DNA of 64,000 bases from Streptomyces cinnamoneus (GCF_002939475.1 NZ_PKFQ01000001.1:62001-126000), one strand, 5' to 3'. Numbered from the stretch's first letter, positions 25,908 to 35,586 are shown. Made by a program: numbers and translations. The notes: a model not told the origin generated them from the letters alone.

Positions 25908-26878
25908 GTGAGCCCGAAGGAAATCGACCCCGCCCGTCGTGGTCGCGTCATCGACGCGACGGTCGTGATCGGTGCTTCGGTCTGTTCGCTGGCCGTGGGC
26001 TACGCGCGGGGGAAGGGCGTGTGGCTGTATCCCCGGCTCACCGGTGTCGTCTCCATGGCGCTGGATCATGTCTTTCCAGCGCCGCTCAGGGGCCGCACGG
26101 ATCTGCTGGTGCCGCTGGCGGGCAGTGTGCTGTTGTGGCGGTGGCCGGTTGCCATCGCCGTGGTGCTGGTGCTCCTGTCGACCATTTGGCCGCTGATTCC
26201 CGCGGCCCTCGTCGCCCTGTTCACCGCTGCCGCGATGCGCCCCTGGCGGACCACTCTCGTGGTCACGGCGGTCGCTGTACTGCCCTATGCCTTGTATTTG
26301 GCAATGCACTCGCGCCTCGTCGACGTGGATATCCCGGCGGCAGCGCCGACGGGAAGTGTGCTGGTGGGCGTGCTGGTGGGCGCAGCTGTCGGATGGGGCC
26401 TGTTCGTGCGCGTGTCGCGCGAGAGCGCCGAGCACGCCAGGACGGAGGCGGCTTTGCGCGCCGACCACGTCCGTCAGCGCGAACGGGAATCGCTGGCACG
26501 CGAAATGCACGACGTCCTGGCGCACCGCCTGTCGCTGCTGAGCGTGCATGCCGGAGCATGGGAGGCCAACCCCGGTGCGCCCGCCGACCAGGTCAGGCAG
26601 GCCGCATCGGTCATCCGCTCCAGCGCTCACGACGCACTGGAGGATCTGCAGGAGGTTCTCGGCGTGCTGCGCACTCCCCTGACCGACACCTTCTGGGAGA
26701 CCGCGAGCTGGAGGTCGCGGTCGCCATCGGCCAGGGCAGGACCAACGCCCAGATCGCCTCCGACCTCTGCATGAGTCTTCCCACCGTCACATCCCATGTC
26801 GCGCACATCCTGGCCAAGCTCGGCCTGAACAACCGCGTGCAGATCGCCCTGCTGGTCAACCGCTCCGGCAGGGCGTGA
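25908..26878 (+). pseudogene. collapsed two-component system: kinase front joined to regulator tail
   Basis: From a GTG at 25908 the frame encodes a membrane sensor (about five hydrophobic segments) and a HisKA_3 phosphoacceptor helix (REMHDVLAHRLSLLSVHAG). After EVLGVLRTPL the ATP-binding domain is missing. From about 26690 another frame gives DRELEVAVAIGQGRTNAQIA, then MSLPTVTSHVAHILAKLGL, the LuxR-type DNA-binding domain of a NarL-family response regulator, to the stop at 26878. A deletion evidently removed the kinase end and the receiver domain and left the two ends out of frame. Confidence 0.85.
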
Positions 26879-26917
26879 TACGGCGGGTACGCTGACCGGG
26901 CTCCTCTCAGGGCCGGG

Positions 26918-27475
26918 TCAGAGGTCGAACTCGAGGTGCTCCACGTCGGTGAGCCTCACCTCCAGGCCGTGGGCGCGGCGGCCGTCGTCGCGGAAGTAGA
27001 CCTCCCCCAGGGCCTCGGCGGCGATCTGCCGCAGCTGGTTTTCCGTGGCTCCCCGCTCCTGGGCTTCGAAGAGGCGGGCGGCGTGGGTCGGGGGCAGGGC
27101 CAGGGTGAGGTGGCGCAGGCGGGCGTCGTCGGTGGTGCCTGGGGCGGCGGTGAAGCCGAACCGGGCGCGGGTGTCGATCATGATCCCGCCGGTGGTGGCC
27201 GCGGTGTGCTTGGCCTTGGCCCGGATCTGTGGCTGCCAGCGTTGTTTGACCTCATGTTCCATGCGGGCGGCGAGGTCGGAGCGGGGCTTTTTGATCTGGT
27301 CCTTCACGTAGCGTTCGACGGTGCGCTGGGTGATGCCGAGCAGCTGGGCGACGGCCTTCGTGCTGTGCTTGTGCTGCTTGACCAGGTAGCGCATCTGGGC
27401 GCCGGCGGACTTGGGGGCCGGGCGCGTGAACGCGCCCTGTACCGCCTTGTCGAGGCCTTCCCCGACCGTGACCAT
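26918..27475 (-). CDS. tpg: telomere terminal protein Tpg
   Basis: A 185-residue protein from the ATG at 27475, matching the length of Streptomyces terminal proteins (about 184-185). Typical stretches are VGEGLDKAVQGAFTRPAPKS, MRYLVKQ and a helix-turn-helix (AQLLGITQRTVERYVKDQI). In Streptomyces Tpg is covalently bound to the 5' ends of linear replicons and primes end patching. The gene follows tap after 13 bases, the conserved tap-tpg order, so both are expressed together. No archaeal-type or circular-plasmid feature contradicts a linear replicon. Confidence 0.93.
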   Translation of the reverse strand: MVTVGEGLDKAVQGAFTRPAPKSAGAQMRYLVKQHKHSTKAVAQLLGITQRTVERYVKDQIKKPRSDLAARMEHEVKQRWQPQIRAKAKHTAATTGGIMIDTRARFGFTAAPGTTDDARLRHLTLALPPTHAARLFEAQERGATENQLRQIAAEALGEVYFRDDGRRAHGLEVRLTDVEHLEFDL

Positions 27476-27488
27476 CGGTCCTCGTCTC

Positions 27489-29777
27489 CTATTCTCCGGT
27501 GTCCTTGGCGGTGACCTCGCCGGTCTTGATGTAGCGGGCGAGGTTGGCGACCTTGCCGTCCTTCGTGCCGAGTCGCTCGTGGACCTCCGCGCCCCACAGC
27601 ACACTCTGGGTGCCTTCGTGCTTGACCATGCCTGGCGACACCCCGAGCCGGAAGCTGCCCGGCAGCGTCTTGCCGTCGGCGTCGTAGGGCAGGACGTCCA
27701 GCGGGGACGGCCCGTCGGCGGCGTAGACGGCGCAGTCCGAGAGGATCGCGAGGGGGTACTGCCCGGTGGCGGCGGCGAGGGCGACCATCTTGCGGTGCAT
27801 GTTGACGCGGGCGCGGGAGATGACGGTCGCCCGGATGTCCGGGCGCCACGTCGGCCGGGTGAGCGCCGGCCATGCCTGGCCGGGGCGCCAGCCTCCGCCG
27901 CGCGCCTTCTCCTGCAGCTTGCCGATGCCGCCCTTCGTCGTCATCTTGACGGCGTCCAGGACGATCGCCATCTCCGGGTCACGGCTCTTGTAGCCGTCCA
28001 TCGCCTTGAGGAACTCCTCGGGCGGCAGCTTCTCCGCGACGCCCAGGTCGCCCATGGTCTCGACGTACGCGTCGCGCAGCCGCTTGTACCAGCCGTCGAG
28101 GAATTTGCCCTTCTCGCGGCGCACCCACGCCTCCAGCGGAGCGACGTCGTAGCCGAGCTCCACCGCGTACGCCACGGTCGGGGTGGCGTACCAGGCCGGG
28201 CCGGTGGGGTGCTCGCCGGTCGGCGTGAACGGGCTGGGCAGCAGGTCGCCCCGCAGCTGCCGCCACTGCCGTGCGACCTGGACGCGGGAGAGGTCGACGT
28301 GGGAGAGGTCGACCAGCCACGCCCCGGGCAGGGCCGCGTCGAAGACCGGGTTGGTGACGTGCACGGGCGGCGACGCGAGGCCGACGACCGCGCCGTTGGC
28401 GGCCGCGCCGAAGGCGAGGTTGACGTCGATGCCGACCAGGTAGCGCTTCATACACTCGTCGTCGGTGAGGTCACGCGCCCAGTCATACGCTTCCTCGAAC
28501 AGCTTCTCCGCCGGGCCGCGCACGTGGAAGCGGGGCAGCTGGGCCAGGACCGGGTGTCCGTCGGTCGCTTCGCACGGCGCCGGATCCATGGGGTGCCGGC
28601 CCAGCGAGCCGGGACGGTGCTCGGGGTGCCGCTTGCCCGTCTCGTCCGGCTCGCTCGCGCGGGTGGGCGGGTTGAGCGCGGTCATCAGCTCCACGCCCGT
28701 CACGGCGGTGGCGCCGACCGGCGTCATCACCCGCCGCGCGTAGGTGCCCAGCACCCGGGCGAGCTCGGCCGGCTCCAGCTGCGCGGAATGGCCCCACGAG
28801 CGGGCGTCCAGCGCGCCCCACGACGGGATGCACAGCTGTACGCACCGGCGCGTGCGGCCCTGAGCCGGGCGGTAGATCCGCGCCCACGGACCGAAGCCGC
28901 GCTGGGTCAGCTGCCATTCGGCCCGCTCAAGCTGCTTGATGACCTTGTGACCGTCCGGGATCCGCCCGGCCAGCCGCTCTGCTTCCGACAGCTCCACCGG
29001 CAACCCGTACCGTTCGCACGCGGCCGCGGTGAGCACCAGCAGCGGGTCCGCGTCCTTCCCACAGCCATGCAGCTTCTCCGCCCCGAGCTGCGCCTCGGCG
29101 AGGGTCCACTCCACGAGCGCGGGCAGGGACTTGGCGGGCACGTCCACGATCAGGCCGCCGACACCGTAGCCGGTCACCTGCCGGCCGGTGTCGGTGCCGG
29201 CGTCGATGACGAGCAGCGGGCCATGGGCGAAGCGCGGGTCGGCGGCGGCCGGCGGGAGAACCGGGGTGGCCTTCGCGGTCGCCTTCTTCGCATCCGGACG
29301 GCGCGACGGCGAACGCGGCACGGCGGGTTCCGCTTCAGGGGCGGCGAGGGTGGCCTGGGGGGGCACGGGGGCCGGGGCCACGGGGGCAGGTTCGGCGGGG
29401 CCGGCGAACGTCTGCGGCTGTGCCTGCTGCTGAGGCTGGGCCGGTGACCCGGGCTGGGCCAACGACTCGGGCTCCGCAGGTGACTCGGGCTCCGCAGGTG
29501 ACTCGGGCTCCGCAGGCGTCTGGGGGTGGGGCGGGTACTTCTGCGCCCAGCCTTCCAGCAGCCGCAGGTACGCCTGGAAACGCGGCGGCCGCGGCTCACT
29601 GCGGCCGGCCTCCCAGTTCTTCACTGTCTGCGTCGTGGTCTGCAGCACCTGCGCCAGACGCGCCTGGGTCAGTTTGGCCGCTTCACGCAGCCGTGCCCGT
29701 TCGGCGGGGGGCGGCAACTGCGGCTCACCCTCCAACAGCGCGTCCACCGCCGCGAACAGCTCTTCCTCGGTGGGCAT
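27489..29777 (-). CDS. tap: telomere-associated protein Tap
   Basis: A 762-residue protein, slightly longer than classical Tap (about 740). The N-terminus has a Cro/XRE-type helix-turn-helix (LTQARLAQVLQTTTQTVKNW, about residues 32-51). A Pro/Glu-rich linker with an imperfect PAEPES repeat (about residues 85-115) accounts for extra length. In Streptomyces Tap binds the 3' overhang at telomeres and recruits Tpg. The start at 29777 has GGAGGTGAGGT directly upstream. An A+T-rich region just before it (29810-29850) probably contains the promoter. Confidence 0.93.
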   Translation of the reverse strand: MPTEEELFAAVDALLEGEPQLPPPAERARLREAAKLTQARLAQVLQTTTQTVKNWEAGRSEPRPPRFQAYLRLLEGWAQKYPPHPQTPAEPESPAEPESPAEPESLAQPGSPAQPQQQAQPQTFAGPAEPAPVAPAPVPPQATLAAPEAEPAVPRSPSRRPDAKKATAKATPVLPPAAADPRFAHGPLLVIDAGTDTGRQVTGYGVGGLIVDVPAKSLPALVEWTLAEAQLGAEKLHGCGKDADPLLVLTAAACERYGLPVELSEAERLAGRIPDGHKVIKQLERAEWQLTQRGFGPWARIYRPAQGRTRRCVQLCIPSWGALDARSWGHSAQLEPAELARVLGTYARRVMTPVGATAVTGVELMTALNPPTRASEPDETGKRHPEHRPGSLGRHPMDPAPCEATDGHPVLAQLPRFHVRGPAEKLFEEAYDWARDLTDDECMKRYLVGIDVNLAFGAAANGAVVGLASPPVHVTNPVFDAALPGAWLVDLSHVDLSRVQVARQWRQLRGDLLPSPFTPTGEHPTGPAWYATPTVAYAVELGYDVAPLEAWVRREKGKFLDGWYKRLRDAYVETMGDLGVAEKLPPEEFLKAMDGYKSRDPEMAIVLDAVKMTTKGGIGKLQEKARGGGWRPGQAWPALTRPTWRPDIRATVISRARVNMHRKMVALAAATGQYPLAILSDCAVYAADGPSPLDVLPYDADGKTLPGSFRLGVSPGMVKHEGTQSVLWGAEVHERLGTKDGKVANLARYIKTGEVTAKDTGE

Positions 29778-30092
29778 ACCTCACCTCCACCCCGCACACT
29801 AGCAGAATTTATCTCCCAACTTGCCTTTGTTTTTAACCTTTAATTTGGTTGGAGTGGCGGGTTGCGTGAGCGAGTCACCTGCCGCTGCGCCGCCTCGGTG
29901 TCCGGTCCGCTCTGCGCGGCGGCGCGACCGCACGCTCGTGCCATGCCGGCTGACCCGGCCCCTCTGCCCAGCACCGGCCTGACCCGGGTCCCGGTACGGG
30001 GGGCGGCCACCTCCTGGTGGCGCGCCGCTCGTCGGTGTTGACCTTCAAGTTGGTTGAAGTTCGATGATGGTGCGGTGCCAAACGATGCTCTG
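29778..30092. promoter_or_regulatory. divergent tap/merR control region
   Basis: 29805-29855 is unusually A+T-rich for this genome (TTTGTTTTTAACCTTTAATT) and carries AACC...GGTT inverted arms around TTTAATTT; it likely holds the tap promoter. At 30041-30061 ACCTTCAAGTTGGTTGAAGT forms a MerR-type dyad (CTTCAA/TTGAAG) beside the merR start, with TTGACC at 30038 as a possible -35 box. I see no gene in the G+C-rich part between them. Confidence 0.5.
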
Positions 30093-30473
30093 ATGCCGAT
30101 CGGGGTCTTTGCCCAGCGCAGTGGTCTGACCTCCAGCGCGTTGCGGTTCTACGCCGACTCCGGGCTGCTGCCCCCTGCCGAGGTCGACCCGGTCTCGGGT
30201 TACCGCTACTACAGCGCTGACCAGGTGGCTCGGGCGACCGTGTTGCGTCAACTCCGTGAGATTGCCATGCCCCTCGCTGGTGTCGAGGCGGTATTCGGTT
30301 CCGGGCCTGACGCGGCATCCCGGATGCTCGACGAGCATGTCGCGAAGGTCGTCGGCGACGCGGTGACGGCACAGCAGAAGGCTGCTGTCATCAAGTCCGT
30401 CCTTGGCAATGTGCCGGGTCTTCCGATTGCGGCGCTTAAAGCCGTCGGCACAGCCGACTCTCGGGTCGCGTAA
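30093..30473 (+). pseudogene. MerR-family regulator, C-terminally truncated
   Basis: From ATG 30093 the protein opens MPIGVFAQRSGLTSSALRFY with a complete MerR winged helix-turn-helix (GYRYYSADQV) and an effector helix. In Streptomyces such regulators usually continue after GLPIAALK into a large domain resembling the DNA polymerase beta clamp. Here the homology ends at that point and ten unrelated residues lead to the stop. The shortened gene meets another truncated gene in opposite orientation at about 30450-30475. The 126-residue product could still bind DNA. Confidence 0.65.
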
Positions 30474-31002
30474 ATGTCCCGGAGCCGGGCGGCCAAGGCT
30501 TCGTACGCCGCGTTGGCCCTTGCGCCCAGGGTGCCGGAGTCGATCGACTGGTCGAGCAGGACGCCCGCCGCGGCCATCGTCAGAGCCTTCTCCGCGGCGT
30601 CGGCCAGCGCCCGGACGTCATCCGCCAGGATGAAGCCGATCTGGGACCGCAGGGCGTCGAGAGCGGCGTCCGACGCGGCGGAAGCGTCCAGCATCGGCTG
30701 CCGGTAGGTCTCCGGCGGCGCGGCCGGGTCCTCCCGCAGGCGCGACCGGTAGTGCCGCCTGGCCGAACCGAAGGCGTGGAGGGACGTCATGGCGTTCCGC
30801 AGCAGGGTGTTCACCTCGACGAGCTGGGCCAGCTCGAACGTCTCACGGCGTTCCGTGATCACCTTGTACTGCTCGGCCAGCCTGCCCGCGCCTCCCGCCT
30901 CGCCTGGGAGCGGTTGTTGATGAAGCCCATCGTCACAACCGTGGTCTGGCCGATCAGGATCGACGCGACAGTCGTAAACCATCCCCAGCCCCCCGAAACC
31001 AT
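30474..31002 (-). pseudogene. unknown protein with one membrane helix, frameshifted and truncated
   Basis: The ATG at 31002 begins MVSGGWGWFTTVASILIGQT with one hydrophobic helix. Near 30893 one base shifts the frame, which continues as GRLAEQYKVITERRETFELA and a long helical, Ala/Glu/Arg-rich region with coiled-coil character to ALAARLRDIYATRESAV. There the sequence runs into the truncated MerR gene on the other strand. Similar single-helix, coiled-coil proteins are common in Streptomyces but unnamed. Confidence 0.6.
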
Positions 31003-31344
31003 GCCAGCAGTCTAGATATCCGGTCCGGGAACGGAGAAGCGCCGACCGCGTCCCTCCGGGGCATCGGAGGTCCGGCCCAGCGCCCGTCACGGCCCGCCGC
31101 GCGCCTCGACCGCGCCACCGTCTCCGCCTGTCCGGCGGCATCCGGCATACCCGGTACGCCGGCGATCCCCCGCCTTGCGAGCACAGGGCGACGCGCCAGC
31201 GGTGCGGTCGGGTTCGCGTCGGCCGGCATCGTGATTGCTTTGGGGCCCGGCGGCCCGCTGCCGGGCAATGCCCGGCCCGCCTCCGTCGGATGGACGGGGG
31301 CGGGCCGGGCCGACCGGATCGGCCAGGTCTGCCGGGGGCGGAGG
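31003..31344. other. intergenic, no gene recognised
   Basis: About 340 bases between two minus-strand relics. No frame looks like a known protein. Confidence 0.4.
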
Positions 31345-31937
31345 TCAGCGGATGGAGTAGCGGACGTTGACCCAGTAGGCGTCGTTGGACCTCTGGGGGT
31401 CGGCGAGGCCGGCGTCCCAGCGCAGGATCCGCTCGTGCAGGACGTACAGCTTCAGGCGGCTGCCCGCGCCGGCGTTGTCGGAGCGGTCCACAGCGCGTAG
31501 GGAGAAGTCCCAGTCCTTGCTCGCGGCACCTTCCAGCGTGGTGCGGAAGGGGTACTCATCGCACTGCTGGCCGCTCTTGGGCTGCTTTTCCGCGGGCAGG
31601 CCCATGCCCTTGTAGTCACCGCGGTCCTTGCCGGCCGCGTTCTTGTGGGCGTTTTGGTCTTCCACTCGGGGCCGGCCTCGGTGATGCGGTGCAGCGGGGC
31701 GTTGAAGTACGCGCCGGGAATGCGCTTGGCGCGGGGGTTCGGGATGCCGGCCGGGGCTGTCCGAGGGTAGGTGGTGTCGGGGGTGTACTGGGCGTCGGCG
31801 ATGTGCTTGCCGACCTGTTCGGTGGGCGAACCGGGAGTGGCGTAGTAGTTCAGGATCGGCAGGGAGCCGGGGAAGACGTAGGCACGTGGTTCGAAGTGGA
31901 CGACGCGGCCCGGTTCTTCGCCCGGCACCTGAAGTGA
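31345..31937 (-). pseudogene. NucA/NucB-type deoxyribonuclease, frameshifted
   Basis: The N-terminal part reads LPILNYYATPGSPTEQVGKH and AKRIPGAYFNAPLHRITEAG in one frame. Near 31660 it shifts, and the catalytic end continues as GQQCDEYPFRTTLEGAASKD to the stop at 31345. CDEYPF is the signature of the NucA/NucB deoxyribonuclease family, often the toxic end of secreted proteins. The beginning of the gene is uncertain and a signal peptide is not visible, so it may be truncated at the 5' side too. Confidence 0.7.
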
Positions 31938-32096
31938 GGCCGGGCCGTCAGGTCGGCAGCAAACGGTGGAACGGTAGGCGGTGTCGGCCAGGACGCCGCA
32001 GCACATCGAGGACAGGTCCCGGCCCTCCCCGATGGCCGCGGCCGCAGATGCACAACCGCCCCGATCGCGGCGGTACCGGCCCGCCGGGCCTGGGAC

Positions 32097-33482
32097 TTAC
32101 CGGCTGTCCCAGGCCCGGCCGAGCCGCTCGGCCAGCTCGGTGAGCGTCGCCGCCGGGAGGGTGAACGGCACCCGGATGTGCGTCGCGTCCGGCACGACCT
32201 CCACTCCGTGCCGCAGCGCTACCTGGGCGTAGACCCGGGCGTCCATGTCGGGCAGTTCGATCCACAGCGCCGAGCCGCCGTCCGGTCGGCGCCACCGCCA
32301 GTCGGGTAGCCGGGCGCGTAGGGCCGCCTCCAGGTGGGCCAGTCGGCGGAGCGGCTCGGTGTCCGGCGGCCTGGGCCGGCTCAACAGCCGGGCGGTGAGC
32401 GCCTGGTCCAGCACGGGGCTGCCCAGGTCGGCGAGGGTCTTCAGGCGCGCGATCCGCTCGGCGATCGGCGCGGGGGCCCGGAGCCAGCCGACCCGTAGGC
32501 CCGACCAGATCGTCTTGGTGACCGAGCCGACGCTGAGGACGGTCGCGCCGCGCGGCGCGTACGCGGCCAACGGCGGGGGCGGCGGCGTGCCCAGGGTGGT
32601 GCAGTAGGCGTTGTCCTCCAGCACCGGCACGCCGTGCTGCGCGGCCAGTTCACCGATCCGGTGGCGGCGGGCGGCCGACATCAGGGTGCCGGTCGGATTG
32701 TGGAAGGTCGGCATCAGGTACGCCAGCGCCGGCCCGGCCGCGAACGCCGGCGCGAGCTCGGCGACGGCGGCTCCCTCGGCGTCCAGCCCGACCGGGACGA
32801 GCCGGGCGCCCGCCGCGTGGAAGGCGTCGAGGCAGCCGGGCCAGCCCGGGGACTCGACGACGACCGTGGCGCGGCGGCGGACGAAGCAAGTGATCGCGAG
32901 GCTGATCGCCTGGGTGGCCCCGGTGGTGATGACGATCTGGTCGGCGGTGGTGGGCAGGCCGTCGGCCGTGTACTGGTCGGCGATGGTCTCGCGGAGCACC
33001 GGCAGGCCGCGCGGGTGGTGGCCGGCGTCGGCGAGCAGCGCGGGCAGGTCCTCGGCCGCGAGGGCGGCGAGCTCGGCGGCCAGGTCGGTGGGCGGCTCAC
33101 CGGCGGTGCGGGCCAGGGAGATCAGCGGGCCGGGCCCGGCGGCGAGCCTGCGGACCACCGCCGTGCCGGACTCGGCCCCGGAGATGCCACGCTTGCCCGG
33201 GCCGCCGCGCACGCGGCTGCCGCTGCCCCGGCGAGTGTCCAGCGTGCCGGCGTCCCGAAGCAGGTCGTAGGCCGCGACGATGGTGGCCCGGCTCAGCCTG
33301 AACGCTTGGGCCAGCTCCCGTTCGGACGGCAGCCGTTCACCGGTCCCGAGGTCGCCGGCCTCCACGGCGACGGTGAGGGCGGCGGCGAGACGCCGGTACA
33401 GCGGCCCCGGCGCGGTCGCCCAGTCGCCCAGGATCTCGGCCAGCTCGGCCGCGGTCCAGTTCCGGTCCACATCTCCCCCCAT
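32097..33482 (-). CDS. MocR-type regulator (GntR winged helix fused to aminotransferase fold)
   Basis: A 461-residue protein. Residues about 20-85 are a GntR winged helix (GERLPSERELAQAFRLSRAT). From about residue 110 a fold-type-I PLP domain follows, with TTGATQAIS, FHNPTGT (substrate/PLP loop), EDNAY and the PLP lysine in SVGSVTKTIWSGL. MocR proteins sense vitamin B6 or amino-compound ligands and control divergent genes. It diverges from the DUF885 gene across 42 bases, so it probably controls that gene and the LysE exporter behind it. The ATG at 33482 lacks a strong ribosome binding site and may be leaderless. Confidence 0.92.
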   Translation of the reverse strand: MGGDVDRNWTAAELAEILGDWATAPGPLYRRLAAALTVAVEAGDLGTGERLPSERELAQAFRLSRATIVAAYDLLRDAGTLDTRRGSGSRVRGGPGKRGISGAESGTAVVRRLAAGPGPLISLARTAGEPPTDLAAELAALAAEDLPALLADAGHHPRGLPVLRETIADQYTADGLPTTADQIVITTGATQAISLAITCFVRRRATVVVESPGWPGCLDAFHAAGARLVPVGLDAEGAAVAELAPAFAAGPALAYLMPTFHNPTGTLMSAARRHRIGELAAQHGVPVLEDNAYCTTLGTPPPPPLAAYAPRGATVLSVGSVTKTIWSGLRVGWLRAPAPIAERIARLKTLADLGSPVLDQALTARLLSRPRPPDTEPLRRLAHLEAALRARLPDWRWRRPDGGSALWIELPDMDARVYAQVALRHGVEVVPDATHIRVPFTLPAATLTELAERLGRAWDSR

Positions 33483-33524
33483 TGGCCCGGGTGACGGGCC
33501 GCCGCGCCGACAAGACTCGGCTCC

Positions 33525-35024
33525 ATGATCACATCGCAGGACGCCCGGCTGCGGGCGGTATCCGATCTCATGGTGCCGGCGACCCGCACGGACGCGGGGC
33601 GGCACGAGTACGACGGGCTGCTCCAGGACCTCTCCCCCGACGGGGTACGCCGCGGCCTGGCCGCGCTCGGCGGCTCCCCCGTCGCCGACCCGCACGACGA
33701 ACGGCAGCTCTCCGCCTTCGAGCACGCGCTGTGGGTCCGCTACGGCGAGCTGGAGCTGCACCGGTTCGACCCGACCCCGCACCTGGAGAACCTCGACGTC
33801 ACCTGCTACGACCGCGAGTACGCCCCGGCCGCCGAGCGGGCCGCCGCCCGCCGGACGCACCTCGCGGGCTGGCCGGACGCCGTGGACGCAGCGATCGCCG
33901 CCCTCGACCGGGTGCCGGCGCCGCTGGCCGAGACAGCCCTCGACACGGCCCGGGGCCTGGCCCACCTGGTTACTGACGAGCCGCCCGCCCGGGCCGCCCT
34001 CGACCGGCTCACCACGCACCTGCGGCACGCGGCCCGCACCGGCGATCCGGACCCGGCGCTCGGCGAGTCGGCGCTGGCCCGGCTGGCCGGGGCGACCGAG
34101 GCGGTCGAGGTGGACCTGACCGCGCTGGCCGCCCGGCTCGACGCCGAACGGGACGCGTGGCGGGACCGGTTGATCGAGGCGTGCGGCCGGATCGACCCAG
34201 CCGTGCCGGCGGAGGTGACCATGGCCGGGATCCTCACCGACCACCCGTCGCCGTCGGGGGTGCTGGAGCTGGCCGTCGAGCTGGTCGCCGAGGTCGAGGC
34301 GTGGACGGCGGAGCGGGGGCTGGTGCCGTACCTGGACGGCGAGTGCCGGGTCGGGGTCACCCCGCCGACCGACGCGCACCAGGTGGCGACGCTGACCATG
34401 GCCGCGCCGTACGAGCCGGACGGGCCGAGCTGGTTCCGGATCACCCCGCCGGCCCCGGGCTGGCCGGCGGACCGGAGCGCGCAGTGGCTGTCGCTGTACA
34501 ACCGGTCGGGGCTGGCCAACATCGCCCTGCACGAGGCGGCCCCGGGCCATCACGCGCACGGCCGGGCGCTGCGCCGCGCCGCCGGGGACGTCCGGCGCAC
34601 CCTGCACTCCGCCGCCTTCGTCGAGGGCTGGGCGCACTACTGCGAGCAGCTCGCCGTCGAGGAGGGCTTCCGGGACGGCGATCCGCGGTTCGTGGCGAGC
34701 GTCGCCCGGGACGCGCTGCTGCGGATCACGCGGCTGGCCTGCACCATCGGCTTCCAGGCCAGGACGATGTCGGTGGCGGAGGCGCGCCACCGGTTCACCG
34801 TGGACGCCCTGCTCGCCGGGCCGGCCGCCGACGCCGCCGTGCACCGGGTGTTCCGGGAGCCGCTGACCATGTCGTACACGTGGGGCAAGCTGGCCATCCT
34901 CGACCTGCGGGACCGGGCCCGGGCCGAATGGGGCTCCGGGTTCAGCCTCGGCCGGTTCCACGCGGCGCTGCTCGGCCTCGGCGCGCCGCCGCTGGGCCTG
35001 CTCGACCGGGCGCTGGGGGACTGA
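33525..35024 (+). CDS. DUF885 protein, putative zinc metallopeptidase
   Basis: A 499-residue soluble protein. Near its C-terminal half HEAAPGHHAHGRAL and EGWAHYCEQ give the His-Glu...His and Glu residues expected of the DUF885 metallohydrolase family, whose members are thought to be zinc peptidases. It starts at the ATG at 33525, opposite the MocR regulator, and its stop is one base from the LysE start, so the two are translated from one message. A regulator, a peptidase and an amino-acid exporter together suggest peptide breakdown and export of one product. Confidence 0.9.
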   Translation: MITSQDARLRAVSDLMVPATRTDAGRHEYDGLLQDLSPDGVRRGLAALGGSPVADPHDERQLSAFEHALWVRYGELELHRFDPTPHLENLDVTCYDREYAPAAERAAARRTHLAGWPDAVDAAIAALDRVPAPLAETALDTARGLAHLVTDEPPARAALDRLTTHLRHAARTGDPDPALGESALARLAGATEAVEVDLTALAARLDAERDAWRDRLIEACGRIDPAVPAEVTMAGILTDHPSPSGVLELAVELVAEVEAWTAERGLVPYLDGECRVGVTPPTDAHQVATLTMAAPYEPDGPSWFRITPPAPGWPADRSAQWLSLYNRSGLANIALHEAAPGHHAHGRALRRAAGDVRRTLHSAAFVEGWAHYCEQLAVEEGFRDGDPRFVASVARDALLRITRLACTIGFQARTMSVAEARHRFTVDALLAGPAADAAVHRVFREPLTMSYTWGKLAILDLRDRARAEWGSGFSLGRFHAALLGLGAPPLGLLDRALGD

Positions 35025-35025
35025 G

Positions 35026-35586
35026 ATGTGGGCGTTCGTACTGGCCTCTGCGGTGCTGATCGCGGTGCCGGGGCCCAACATGGTGTACATCGTGACCCGC
35101 GCCGCCGCGCACGGCCGCCGGGCCGGGCTGCTGTCCGCGCTCGGCGTGGAGGCCGGCACCTTGGCCCATGTTGGCCTCGCGGTGGCCGGGGCGGCCACCC
35201 TGCTGGCCGCCGCGCCCGTCGCGTCCGGCGCGATCCGGTGGGCCGGGGTGGGCTATCTGCTCTGGCTGGGGCTGCGTGCCCTGCGGCCCCGGCCGGCAGC
35301 CGCAGCGCCGATCGTCCCGGAGTCGGCGGGCCGGATGTTCCGGGACGGCGTACTGGTCAACCTGCTCAACCCGAAGGTCGGGTTGTTCTTCCTGGCGTTC
35401 CTGCCGCAGTTCACGACGACGCAGGCCGGGCTGCTCGTCCATGGGGCGGTGTTCTTCGCGCTGGCGCTGGCCGTCGATCTCGGCTACGCGCTGGCCGGGG
35501 CGGCGGTGGGCGGCCGGCTGCGGGTCGGCGGGCGGTGGCCGGGGGTGATCTACCTGGCGCTCGCGGGCTACGCGGCACTCGCGTGA
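35026..35586 (+). CDS. LysE/RhtB-family amino-acid exporter
   Basis: A 186-residue membrane protein with about five or six helices. The LysE signature VPGPNMVYIVTRA lies in the first helix and NPKVGLFFLAFLPQF in the middle, both typical of RhtB/LysE exporters. The ATG at 35026 follows the DUF885 stop by one base and uses GGGGGA within the end of that gene as ribosome binding site. It probably exports an amino acid or a related metabolite made available by the DUF885 protein. Confidence 0.92.
   Translation: MWAFVLASAVLIAVPGPNMVYIVTRAAAHGRRAGLLSALGVEAGTLAHVGLAVAGAATLLAAAPVASGAIRWAGVGYLLWLGLRALRPRPAAAAPIVPESAGRMFRDGVLVNLLNPKVGLFFLAFLPQFTTTQAGLLVHGAVFFALALAVDLGYALAGAAVGGRLRVGGRWPGVIYLALAGYAALA

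Noticed and set aside
32097..35198. A very long minus-strand reading frame (1033 codons) covering MocR and DUF885
   Set aside because: Only 32097-33482 looks like protein (MocR). The upstream part is the antisense of the well-conserved DUF885 gene and is an artefact of high G+C.
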